Origin: Chrysogorgia sp. JL179-B06
Taxonomy: Eukaryota > Cnidaria > Anthozoa > Scleralcyonacea > Chrysogorgiidae
Assembly (NCBI GenBank): GCA_035772405.1
Contig: JAYKKM010000348.1
Coordinates: 4,253,501-4,317,500 of the forward strand
DNA length: 64,000 nucleotides
Direction: 5' to 3'
Position numbers and translations under genes: made by a program. How positions within the stretch are numbered: position 1 is the first letter of the stretch; each line of letters begins with the position of its first letter. Shown here one piece after another: positions 29,636-43,100 of this stretch. The notes under the pieces are model-generated. The model worked only from the letters and a program-made list of their open reading frames with translations. It was not told where the DNA came from and searched no databases.

Positions 29636-32600
29636 GTAAGTTTGATTCTACAAATCTTCCTTGTTGTGGCCGGTGGAGTTTGGAAAGCCGCTTTCCTTGA
29701 TATTATTTGTCGATATCAAGGCTGAAGTGTCGCTTAGGTATTTCATGCATTTATTTTATGAACACCCAAGAAGCACGTCTCCGCGATCGTTTCTCTTTGT
29801 GAACTTTGGCATTTTCGTCAAAAAGAAAGCAAAACTAGCGTGATAAGTTGAGGTTTTCCTCCTACGGGTTGTTGTGTCTACAGATCATCTCATCTTCCAG
29901 ACAACATGCCTAACGTTATTCGCCTAATCGGTCGCTTGAAGTGAAACCAATACTCTTGTGTAGTCAACGTACCCAGAATTGCCTTAAACCATTTTATTAA
30001 ACTATAAAAACACTTCGGTGACGTGGGTGTCCTGAATTATTATTATTGTTATAAAGCCTTGCTTCACGATATAGAATCATTAGAATGCAATGGTTTATTA
30101 TATATATATTGCATTTCGCAACGGCTATGACGATGGTTGGTTAGCGAGTGAGAGCAAAATCTGTAAGCGTCGTTTGGGTTCCAAAATGAAGTGTCCGCAA
30201 TTCCGTAATAGCTAGAGTCCGTAATAGCGAGAGTTATTTCAATACATTTCATAGTAGTTTCAGCCGGGGATTTAGCAACTGTCCTCCGTAATAGCGGGGT
30301 GTCCGTAATAGCGGGGAGAGTTGACTGTATATAGTATATATACTATACCAAGCGCGGGAAAGCGACGGGAGGAGATCAGGAGAGCGAGTTGTGTATATGG
30401 CGTACTGTGTTCATATTAAATATACAAACAAGTGTACAATAACATTGCACTCCCAGAGATGTCAAATCTTTCCCTTGTCTGGTATACACTCTGATATCAA
30501 TATTTCGCATATTTTAACTATCGCTCATATCATAGAAAACGATTTCGTTAGTTTAGTATGGGGCGCCAAATGTAAAAAAAATGTTTAGGACAAAATGTGT
30601 CCATTACCAAATAATTACCATTATTTACCTAAATAATACACTATTGGTAAACAATGTTTCTATCTGAGTTAAACAATCCATAGATTATTTATTAAATAAT
30701 CCAGGGATTGGTTATAAATAATCTAGGGATGGTTTAGTAAACCATGGATTATTTGCTAAATAATCCCCGGATTGTTTATAAATAATTCAGGGTGGTTTAA
30801 ATCGGGAAATAACGTTACGAACGTCCTTCATGAAATCGCGCGGCTCACACAGTCCGTGTCGAACTCGAACAGTCAATGCTCTGACAGAAAGTAGAGCAGA
30901 AAGTCGTCCAAATCGTCGCAATGCCAATGGAGGAACCAGGCGGGAATCGTAATATAATTAGGAATATTAATGCAAATAGCTTTAAAAAGAGCCATAACAT
31001 TTTAAAAAGAAAAATTATTAATACTAACGTTTCGTTACTAAACTCGTAAATATAGTATTGGCGAAACATGCCGACTTTTTATGGCGCGCCAAACGGGACA
31101 ATAATACTTATTGGCAGAAATATAATACTTGTTGAAATATATAAAACTTATTTACAGAAATATAATACTTGTTGAAATATATAAAACTTATTTACAGAAA
31201 TATAATACTAGTAATCCTGAAAAATAGTACTTTCTACAAAAATATATATAGTACTTCGAAAAATATAATACTTACATATAAACCGATCGCGGGCGCAGAA
31301 AATCGCGGGCGCAAATTTTAACCGCTGACCATAATAATAATCTTCGAAGCCAGTTGAGTTTGAGTTCGCAGTTAGTCTATGGTTGAAGACTGCGATTAAA
31401 GTTGGGTTGGTGTACTACCGAAATAGCGTGTAAGTTGTCTAACGTTTTGAGCGGCGAAGGCTCTTCGTCAGAGAGTGAAAGCGCCTTCGCTCGAAACGTT
31501 AGACTACTTACACGCTATTTCGGCAGTACACCAAACTTTTTACACACTTAAAGGTTAGTGTGATGCTTTGTTCAAAACTAACTTAATTACTAGTATACAA
31601 ACATTCAAATATTGCCCATCATTGGGGGGTAAGAAATGCTGTATTGGTTCACAGTAATAACACTGTTGTAAATTTGTGTCTAAGTTTATTATTGCATATC
31701 AAACGTTGATCAAGAAATGGCAAAGATTGCCAAAGATTCACCATTTAATTAAAACCAGATTTCGCAGTTCGAACGCAGCACATGAGGTGAGCAGGTGAGA
31801 GAAAGCATGTGTTTACAAGCGCAGAACAAGTATCGTGAGTTGACGTAAACATATATCTAAACTAAACCCAAATCCCCAATCTAACCTTTTTAGATATTTG
31901 ATTTGTATTTCTACACTGCGTACGCAGCACAACACGTTTTATAACCTTTAAGTATGTTGTCGAGGGTACTGTAGCCCTGTTCTCTGGCATTAGCCAAAAT
32001 ATTTTGCCGAAATATTACAAGCTATATTGTGTACTGAGTCTTGTTCAATGTCGTCTGTCGGACTCGACTTTGCGGACTCGACTTTCGATACTCTGAAACC
32101 AGGGTAAGACTTGTACTTTTCCAAAGTTCAGAATTATTAGGGCAGCAAGGCGAAATGAAAACACTAAAAAATTTCTTTACAATCGTTGCGATGGATGATC
32201 TAGTACTCAGCCTCTTTTGAACAGATGGCGGACCGGAAAGGGCCCGGACCTGTACTGTATTTACCGGCTCGTTTCATAAACTGTTCCGCCATAACGAAAC
32301 GAGAAACGGTCAGCACTAGCCTTCAACTTCATTGTAACCCTAACTCCCTACCTGTGTTTTAAAAAATTAAGAAACTTGAATAATTTAGCAACTATAGTCG
32401 TAGTCTCAACTTGGTTGGGTTAGGATTGGTGTTGTGTTGGGGTTTAGTTCTAGAATCCTACAATATACTGTTGTGGAATTACCCATTATTGGTAATCTAA
32501 GAGTATTTGACAATTGGCGATTATTGGCAGAAATATAATTTAGCAACTAGTACTAGTCCCCACTCGGTTATATATATATAGAGAGAGAGCTCACTGGTGC

Positions 32601-35600
32601 CCAACCTCGTACCCAGGGTCTTACCTCCGCTCCCCCGACCGCCCCCCCCCCCCCCCGACCGCCCCCCCCCCCCCCCGTAAGACCCTGGGTACGAGGTTGA
32701 CTGGTGCCGACCACTGACCTATGGTCAGTGGTGCCGACCTTTAACGAAACCGCTTCGAAGACTATTATTATGGTCAGCGGTTACAATTTGCGCCCGCGAT
32801 TTTCTGCGCCCGCGATCGGTTTATATATTAGGAAGTATTATTTTTTTATGGAAGTATTATTTTTACGTAAGTATTATATTTTTCGAAGTACTATATATTT
32901 TGTAGAAAGTACTATTTTTCATGATTACTAGTATTATATTTCTGTAAATAAGTTTTATATATTTCAACAAGTATTATATTTCTGTAAATAAGTTTTATAT
33001 ATTTCAACAAGTATTATATTTCTGTAAATAAGTTTTATATATTTCAACAAGTATTATATTTCTGTAAATAAGTTTTATATATTTCAACAAGTATTATATT
33101 TCTGCCAATAAGTATTATTGTCCCGTTTGGCGCGCCATAACTTTTACACACTAGGGTATCTGAACATATGGGTATTTCGCTTTACACCCGAGCATTCTGC
33201 GCACAAAACAATAGCCGGTCATGATGTTTCTTTGGATGACTTTTCTATTTTGTCCTCAAGCTCTACGCAATTCGAAGTCCTAGTCTCTTAACGCCAACAT
33301 TAGATCTTTTCCTTTAACGCTTTTCTAATTTATTCCTTCATCGTGGTGTGTTAATCTGTGATGACACGTCCTTTGTTCTTCCGTCGTCTCGCTTTTAATT
33401 TCCTTCGTAACAGCACAGGTAGCCCAAGCTCATTATATGGTTAAAGGTATATTTTTAACTATTAAACTATTTTTTGCTTTTGTTTGTGATTTTGAATTTT
33501 TTATGAGATCTCCGAAATCCTAAAGAAGAACGCTGAACGCTTGTACTGCAGGCTACATGTTATTTTATAAATAACCGTCAGTTTAAAATTCCATAAAAAT
33601 ACAAACATTTTTTAACTTTTAACTGCATCTACCTGTTCTTTGTCATTTCCTTCATCTTTCGTGAAAGTTTGAAACCATTTTGTTCAGAATTGAAGTACTT
33701 GTACTCGTGGGAATAATCAACACGTTTTGAGACCTCTAAATAAATAGGAAGGTAGGCAAGTCCGGCGCCGGAAATCACACACTCGGGTCACTTCAAGAGC
33801 GAATAAATCACAGACAAGCGATCCCACGACGATTTAAACGCCAATACACAACACCTCGATGTTTTCTCATTGTACTTAGCTAAATTTGAGTCTCGTTGTA
33901 TTTTCTCTTCTCCCAAAAATTGCCGATATCAAACTCTATTTCATCACGGAGGCCAGCGTTACGATGCTGGCATATACATTTTTGCAGTGACAATTTCCCG
34001 TCACGGGTCGTCATGGATGATTTGTCGCTCGGCAGTTTGAAAAAGGTCCGCGCATCGTAACGCTGGCCTCCGTGATGAAATAGAGTTTGATATCGGCAAT
34101 TTTTGGGAGAAGAGAAAATACAACGAGACTCAAATTTAGCTAAGTACAATGAGAAAACATCGAGGTGTTGTGTATTGGCGTTTAAATCGTCGTGGGATCG
34201 CTTGTCTGTGATTTATTCGCTCTTGAAGTGACCCGAGTGTGTGATTTCCGGCGCCGGACTTGCCTACCTTCCTATTTATTTAGAGGTCCCAAAACGTGTT
34301 GATTATTCCCACGAGTACAAGTACTTCAATTCTGAACAAAATGGTTTCAAACTTTCACAAAAGATGAAGGAAATGACAAAGAACAGGTAGATGCAGTTAA
34401 AAGTTAAAAAATGTTTGTATTTTTGTGGAATTTTTGCGATACTAAAACTGTTTATAGACTGACGGTTATTTATAAAATATACATGTAGCCTGCAGTACAA
34501 GCGTTCAGCGTTCTTCTTTAGGATTTTGGAGAGGATGGCCATGCAAAATCTCATCAAAAATTCAAAATCACAAACAAAAGCAAAAATATACCTTTTAATA
34601 GTTTAATAGTTAAAAATAGTTTAATAGTTAAAAATATACCTTTAAGTTAACTTAAGAGTAAAGTAAAAAAATATTAAAAGAACGGCCATATAATGAGCTT
34701 GGGCTACCTTGTGGTAACAGTTGTCTAATTGTTTTGGTGTAAACTTACAAGATTCTAACCCAAGAAATTATTTTTATTTCGCATTTTTAAAAAGTGTAAA
34801 TATTCTTTCGAAAATTACACACGACTTCTATCTTCTAATTTTGTGATTAATAACGATTTGACTTTGGTAGACGTATAAAGATCAACATGAAGATAGGATT
34901 ACTAAGACGAATCAAACATCTGCTACCTATGTATGCTAGAATCCTATTTTACAACAGTTTGATCCTTCATCTATTTGATTATGGGGACATATTAACCTTG
35001 GGTGATAGAGGAAATTCAGTTGTGATGCAAAGTCTGCAGAAAGATTAGATTTATCGTATTACCACAATTAACAAAGCAATGGTGGCGTGAAGAGTCAACC
35101 TTATCTATTTTTAAAAAGAAATTATGCAGTTTAAATTTGTTATATTATTATTAAGTTAGTATTTATTCAGGTCCCGGCCATCTGTAAATCACTTTATGCC
35201 AAGTTGGTTATCCTGATTAAAGAATATTTTCATTCATTTAACAATTAACAGGTGATTATAGCGGGTGAATATTTACCGAGCCACGAAGCGGCGAGGTAAA
35301 TATAACGAGAATCACCGAGACTGAGGTGACTAAATGTTTTACTATAATTTCAAGCCTGAACTGAATATCCAATTGAGAAGCTTTGGCAGACAGTTTGAAC
35401 TGTGTTAGATATAATTTGTAAACCCAATGCTTGATGTTTCTTCACGCTTGACAGCTTTCAAAAACATACTAACGATCAATCTGATTGATTGATTGATTGT
35501 GGTCAACACTCGAAATAAATTTCATATTTCCGCACTTCCATGTATTATTCTCTATACAGTGTGTATAAAAAAAAACTGAACCCTTAGAAAACAGTCTTAT

Positions 35601-38600
35601 ACTCCCGGGAAATTAAAAACACGGTCTTATTACAGCTCGGAAATTAAGATAACTTGTTAACCTTTTAATGGAGCATAACTCAAAGAAACGTTAATATATT
35701 TAACATGTTTCTTTGCAGTTATGCTCCTTCATACGCTTACAAGTTATCTTAATTTCCCAGGTGTATTATAATAATGTATTATAATAATAATAAAGACGTA
35801 TATATTAGGAGCATTATACAATAGTCTCAATGCTCTTACAACAATATATATAAGACCGTGTTTTTAATTTCCCGGGAGTATAAGACCGTTTTCTAAGGGT
35901 TCAGTTTTGTTTATACACACTGTATAGTTGACTGATATTTGCAACAAAAAAAACATGTATCATCATATGTGCCCGCGTTATTTCGATCAGCTTTCAAAGC
36001 GAACAGCGGAGAGTCACGATCGGCCGTAATAGGTCCGCAGCTGCCTCGTCGGCAAATTGAGAGGGAGGCGCACGAGGAATTACTGGCGCTCTATTATTTA
36101 ACTCAGTTTATGCCCAGTAGTTTGCACCGAAGATGGTTGCATGTTTGGGAGACTGGGTCAAGTTGATCACTGATGCACATGCTATCAAAATACTGCAAAT
36201 GCTATTTCAAAGTGTTTACATTTTTAAAAATTTACAGGGGGCCCTAGCAATCTCAGGCTTTGCCCTCCGCAGTCAGCCCCGTAATCATCTTCCGCCGCCC
36301 TTGGCAAGTGATAATACTTATTAACGAGTTCCAGCAGGTAGACGTTAAAAAAGAAAGAAAAAAGGACAAAAATAGCTTCAAATTAACAACATCTGAATTT
36401 CGCATTTACTTTTAAATTTTTCCCCATCTGAACTGTTTACTATATTTCGTATATCAACCAAAGTTTCTACTTATTTTTCTATATTTGCAGTGTTTGCTGC
36501 CGGAAGTATGGCTGCTTTAACGTCTGACGTTCGTGACTGTGATAAGAATCCTCCGGTAAGTCATAATACAGCCCAGGCCCCTGCACGCGTGCAGTTGATC
36601 TTCCTCAGGTACAGCAGTTTAATAGGCATAATTATATATTAAATGTGACTTTCAGCTTGGTTATTTCAATATAGTAAATTGTTGCTACTCAAACTTTAAC
36701 GCAAACTCAGAAAAATATTTCTGAGCCTCAGACGGAAATCGAACCCGCAACCTTCACGAACTCCGGTTAGACGCTCAGTAATGAGCGTCTAACCGGAGTT
36801 CATGAGTGAAATGAGTGAAATGGCAGAGTGAAGTATTGCATGTGTTGAAATATAAATCGAAAACTCTAAAAGGTTGGTGTACTGTAGAAATATGTAAGAG
36901 GTCTAACGTTCCGAGCGAAGGCTCATTACGTTTCACTCTCTGACGAAGGACCTTCACTCTAAACAAGACGCCCGGTAGGCGTACAGTTAGTGGGCGTTAA
37001 CTCGGGCTACTAGTAAAATGGCAAATATTACTTGTAATAATAATATTTGAAATGCCAAATATTACTTTTATTATACCCAGAATCTTATCCCGGCATTACA
37101 ACCACTATATATACAGAACTCGTGACTAGGCTCTCGGCAACGGCTTCCGTAGCTCACATAGGCGTAGAGTATGGGGGGCTTCGGGGCTTGGCCCCCCCGA
37201 GAATTTTTTTTGTGGGGCTTAGCCCCCCCAGAGATTTTGCAGCAATTGACTCATTCATGAATGATAGGGTTGCTGGTTGATATAGCCTTTATATAGCCTC
37301 GTTATGTTTTCTAGCCAGAAGCAATCATGCACAAATCAGCGAGAAATCTCTATCATGCATATGTTTTAGAACTTAAACAGTTAGTAGACTGGGCTCTAGT
37401 TTCAAAGTACGATCGAAGAAGTGGCGTGGCAATTTATGACGTTTTATAAGCTTCAGAATTCTCTAAATTCACCCACCAGAATGCAGGAAATGGCATTTCC
37501 AGGACTCTAAATTTCTAAATTCCCCGGACCCCCTAGAGGTTTCTCGCGCCTTTGGCGCCCGGCCCCCACAGACAAAAACAAAACTCTACGCCTATGGTAG
37601 CTCAGTGGTCAGAGCACTGCACTGGCATCGCAGGGTCGCGGGTTCAATTCCAGCCGGAAGGCCTTAAAGTTGCATTTTTCGCAACTGGTCCCGGTTTGGT
37701 CTTAAAATGTATATATTCCAACACTCGAAATTTTCTTTCACCATAAGTCCTTAGAACATACTATTAAAATGGGCCGTGTTGTTAGAAGTTTCCAGTTAAG
37801 CAGTATTTCACTATGCGATATTTTACGTTTGGCATTCATATAGATACTTTTGGCATTCATATAGATACTTTTGGCATTCATATAGATACTTTTGGAAAAC
37901 ATAAACAACTTGGCATTCATTGTAAATTCATTGAGATCGTGGAATCGAAATCGCTCGTCATCTTTTAGTCGTCTACCGCGATCGGCGTGTGCAATTGGAA
38001 TCATTGTGAGCGTATATAAAACCACGATACTTGCCAGCGACATTACTGACCAATAACACTATGTCTGTGAATGTGTTAACTTGTCCAAGAAAGAACACTT
38101 GACGTCGAACAACTTGGTCAAACGATCAGGGAAGAGCGAAGAAAGAATTATAAGCATATTTAAAAGCTCAGTTTCGCAAAGCCTCACGGGATGATACAAT
38201 AATTGTCATTTCGTGACCAGACAAAACAGAGCCGAAACCTAGACTCGTGTTACCACTGGTAGCCCGAGTAATAATATGACCTATAAATACTAATTCGGCT
38301 TTACACCAAAGCATACCAATCTTCTAAAGTTTAATAAGTAACCTAGTTTCCTCATTCAAGTATTTTTCCTTGCGAAAATCAGCATCCCTTACATTTCTTA
38401 AACGTGCAGGTCTCTCAAACACTTAAATTTTTAAACTCTCTTTACAATTCATGCCTAGTTGCTGATGATATTTGATTTATAATTCTTGCTTCACTAGTGA
38501 CTTTTGTTTAGTACCTGTACGTAGTAATTCATGATTAATTGTTTGTATTATTAATTAGTTTTAATTCTTGAACTGTAATCCATATATATAGATCCAGTTA

Positions 38601-40034
38601 CTTTTAAATTTTAATTTGTTATCTGGGGACCCCTCTGTAAAATACTTTAAAACATTTATAAAATATATAACATCAAGCTACCTGGACATACTCCAATATC
38701 TGCATTTAAAACAGATGTTATACATGGCCGCCGTGCCACCAATGCTATCACGAACATCGAAATGCCAAATATTGATGCAACACCTTTCTATTTTTTGCTT
38801 CGTAACTTGGTTGATGGCTGTGCCGGCAGTGGATTTCCAACTAACTCGTCTTTTTTTCTTTCATTAGTATCTTCCCAAGACTACAGTTAACACTACTGAC
38901 CAACTTAAGAGATTACGCGACCAGATGAAGATGCAAAATATATCGGCGTATATAGTACCATCCACAGATACCCATGGGGTAGGTGTGAAATATGTCACAC
39001 TTTTCTGTTCCATTGCTCGTCAACCGGCGTTGAGCGTGAACGCAATCATCAACAAGATCATCAGTTCTACCTCATCATTTGTCTTCATTCTTGTTGATCT
39101 CTAATCTTTACTTTTAATTATCTCACAAACGTATTTCTTTTTTCTTGTTAGAGCGAATATGTAAGAAACCGAGATAAAAGACGGGGATTTATAAGCGGTT
39201 TCAGTGGTTCCTCTGGTAGGTTGAGAGAAACTCACGTCTTGCTCAATCTAAGGCCTTCATCAAACGAAGTTGAAAGTCGATGAGAGTGACAAGGGTTTGT
39301 ATGAGAGTTTTTCGACTCTCAAATGAGATGATTCATTTTTACTCTTCTGAGAGTACGTGTGACTTTGACAGTGAAAGTTGCAACTCGATCCTCTTTAATC
39401 GGAGCCTAATTCATGCAAAATCACAACAATTACCGGCACCGGGATGTGTCGCGGCGACATGTTGCAGGGACAAATCCCGTCGTGTGCCCCCGCGATTTGT
39501 CGCGTCGTTTGTGCTAACTTTATGAACAATAGACCCACGTGATGCACCTACAAATGACCCAAACACCATCTATGACGCAAACAAACTATGACGTAACAAA
39601 CCAGATATATAGGCGAACCTGACTAATACTCTTCAATTGACTCTGAAGATGCCTGCTTAGAAGTATCAATAGAAGAAGTTGATCGTCCAGGTTGTTGTTG
39701 ACGGCGTCAGCGGATATATACAGGCGAACAAACCAATACTCTTCTCTTGACTTTGAAAATAATCGCTGCGGTCATAGACAACAGTTCTTCTCGAGACTAC
39801 AACAACTTGGACGATCAATTAAAAACATCTACCAAGCCCTATGTTGTAAGAAAAACTGTGATGGTTGTTTTTTTATTTAGGTACAGCTGTTGTGACCTTG
39901 AATGAAAGTGCGCTATGGACGGACGGAAGATACTTTCTTCAAGCCACAATGCAGTTAGATTGCAACTGGATTTTACAAAGACAACGTAAGTTTGGTTTTT
40001 AAAAAACTTTACACATTTCTGTTAAAGGTGTTTG

Positions 40035-40107
<73 letters not shown>

Positions 40108-43100
40108 GATTCAAAACGAGAAATTACTGAAATGGAAGAATGTAGAAATAACTTAACCTCTGCTCATACTGTTCATTACATTAAAATTCAACTAGTTTCC
40201 GAACAGGCGCACCATTCATACTAGTTGACAATGGGAGTCAAGAGTAAGGAGACCAGCTATTAATTTCGAGTAAACCTGTCGACGGGTATCAATTATATGG
40301 GGTGACTAGTAACCCCAGTCACCCCCTCTGTATTACAAGTTTTGAGCAATGGCGGACAAAATTTGGGCGACTTTGGAGGTTAAATTGCTTATGATAGAAT
40401 GTTTGTTGTTTTGGAAAATGCGAACAAATATTAACCTAAAATGATGTTCTGTAACAAAAAATGCCAGGAAATCTAATGTGATATTTCGTCGCAGGGGCAC
40501 TTTAAGATTAAAAGGATAAGAAGAAAAATATGAAGAAAAATAATTTAATAAAGTTAAAAATAAAAAAAAACAAAAACGGAGCAGTCTTAAACATGGTTGA
40601 AGGTATGGTCAACAGGACATGTGTCCCATGTGAAGACCAACCTGAAGACCAACTGTTGCTATACAACTGGTTTCTAAGGACAGTTCATTTAGTGCCCAAT
40701 ATACTTCGTGAGTGTCATGTAAACCTAAATTACTTCCTACAAAAAAGTACGTATGGATTTGTTGATAAAGTAAATCTATTTGTCATTTTTTTGAAAATAA
40801 CAGTACAATTCCCATTATGTGCAAAATGTTTATCACATGTGAGTTGAAATTGAAATGCTCCTAAGACATCAACAATCATCTTGATAAAAAATTATTTTTT
40901 TATCAGGACAAAAAGGAGTTCCAAGTCAAACGGAATGGCTGAAGAAGGTATGTAGAACATTGCTACAATTGTAAATACAATAAAGAAACCATACGGATTA
41001 TAAATAGTACTTTGTACTCCTCATAATTGCTACAATTAAAAGCAAAATTTATTACAGTGGGAGTGCATGGCACAAGGTAGAAAAACTAACAAATTGACAA
41101 TAATAATAAGAGGAGGGATAGAACTGGATCTGAAACAAGGATGATCGCATCTCGAGTGTCAGCGTTACTTAAAAATAGGGTCAGTATTTGCATCAAATTC
41201 CTCCTTGGTAATAACTCTAATGACACGCTTTTTTATAAGGATAAGTTGAACCCCAAACAGTAATAAAATAATGAAGAAATAAATAAACTAGAGCATATTA
41301 AAGACTGACGCAGAAAGGCAAAAACTTGAATTATGTATAATTCCCATGCAGACTTGGAAATTTTGGTAGCAACATCAGAAACATGTTGTTTCCAAGACAT
41401 ATGTCCATCCGAGATAACACCAAAAAACATAACCACCTTACTATACTACTCGTGAAACTCGGATATTGCAGATGAGATCATTCTAGACCTTCCGATTCTT
41501 CATAGCTGTCTCTAGTTCATTTCTCCGAAATCCAGTATATCACTTTCAAGATGATCGATATAGGTTTTTGTCGGTCGTCCACGCGAACTCTACTTTGTGT
41601 CAGCCCTACTGTTCCAGCAGTGCCCGCTAAATCGTGGTCTACGTTCACGTAATGTCGTTGCTACAGGTGGTGTTAACTTATTCAAACCTATGCATGACTG
41701 TTGGAGTTTATAACAATAAACATTGTTACAGTCCAAAATATTGTTTCTATACGAAGTCCAAGCCGACTTGGTTCTTAAATATATTTTTACCTAACTAATA
41801 TATTTACCTAATTGATATATCGCTCTTTGAATATTAGGTGCTGAAGCCGAACGATGTCGTAGGGATAGATCCATTTCTCATCAACATAGGTAAACTTGAC
41901 TTGTTTTCTAGTTGTTAGTTACAAGGTAGCTTAACTAGGTACTCATATTTTCATATTACCTACTTTTCAGATTTGTGGGATAAAATGGTAACGGTGAGTG
42001 TTTGACTGTAAACGTTAACCTGAACAGTGAAGAGGACGCGATCTGGCAATTAAAAAGCTGCAATATAAATTTTAGCATTTAAATTGAGAAACAACGGTTA
42101 ATTAAAAATTACTGTGTTTGATACTTGAAGTATGTTTTATGATTTCAAAAACGCTTGTGCTCCGGACAGTTATAGGCGGCCGTTTCAAACGTTGAACCTT
42201 TCATGTGCCGAATCTAATGTAAATTAGCGAAACCTTTATTCAAGTTCATTTGCATTAGGTTCGGCACATGAGAAGTTTGACTTTAAAACGGGTCTAAATT
42301 ACCCAGCCGTATTTGTGCATCAAAAGGATCAAACGTTCAGCCCAAAGGTGCCAAGTACATGTATCAGAATTTATGTAACAAATTAATAATTTAATAATCC
42401 AAAGGCATTTTTGGTTAGTGGGGCTGAAGGCGAAGCGCCAGGGTTCTAGGGTTTTCGGGGGCATGCTTCCCCAGAACATTTCGGATTTTAGTCTCTGAAA
42501 CACTATTTGAGGCGAATTTTATGATAATCAGAAAGCCACATAAAAGCCACGTGTGTTATGTATTTAGACTCGCTAATTCCAAATCGGTTAAATATTGATC
42601 GAGATAACGTTCAAAACAATATACGACGAAACGGCTGGCTGATTGCCGACTAATTTCTAAGTACATAAACCGTTTTTACGAAAGATATGCACGTTCTCGT
42701 GATATAATAGACACGTATGTTATGTATATTTAGACTCGGTAATTCCAAAACTGTTTTCAGAATTGAAATCGAGTAAATATTGGCCGAGATAACGTTCAAA
42801 ATCTACGTATGACGAAACGGCTTTTTGGGATTTGTTATCGACAGACGCGGTATGGGTAGTGCTGAGTGCCGGAGCGCTGCCGGAGCTCCGGCGTCTTTTG
42901 TGCAGACAGGTTGGAGCCGGAGTTGGTTGTTTTCTTCCCGCTCCGGCTGGAAAATCAGAATGACAAAAAATATGACAATTTCGACAAAGCTTTGCTCATA
43001 AATAATGGCAACACTGAATTTGCAGATTGTCTGTTGAGTCAAACCACACAGCCAAATTAGCAGAGACGGCAAAGTTAATACTCATATTACTTAGGATTAT

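Larger units (their letters stand above)
31080..33139. mobile_element. 2.06-kb element with TATGGCGCGCC ends, long TIRs and subterminal 40-bp repeats
   Basis: ACTTTT flanks both sides (31074-31079, 33140-33145). Ends TATGGCGCGCCAAACGGGAC and its complement lead into arms of about 270 bp (left) and 390 bp (right). The arms are built from a 40-bp repeat (GAAATATAATACTTGTTGAA core; two copies left, four right), and both finish at a GATCGCGGGCGCAGAAAATCGCGGGCGC block. The interior carries other palindromes and poly-C tracts but no transposase. The superfamily is undetermined: the 6-bp duplication does not fit hAT, mariner or TTAA groups. Confidence 0.75.

Noticed and set aside
33880..34557. Two minus-strand frames of 84-89 codons
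   Set aside because: They fall in the complementary arms of the foldback element and have no recognised motif.
37591..37664. Functional tRNA-Ala gene
   Set aside because: The acceptor and A box are interrupted by a MITE and stems have mismatches. It is a SINE head.
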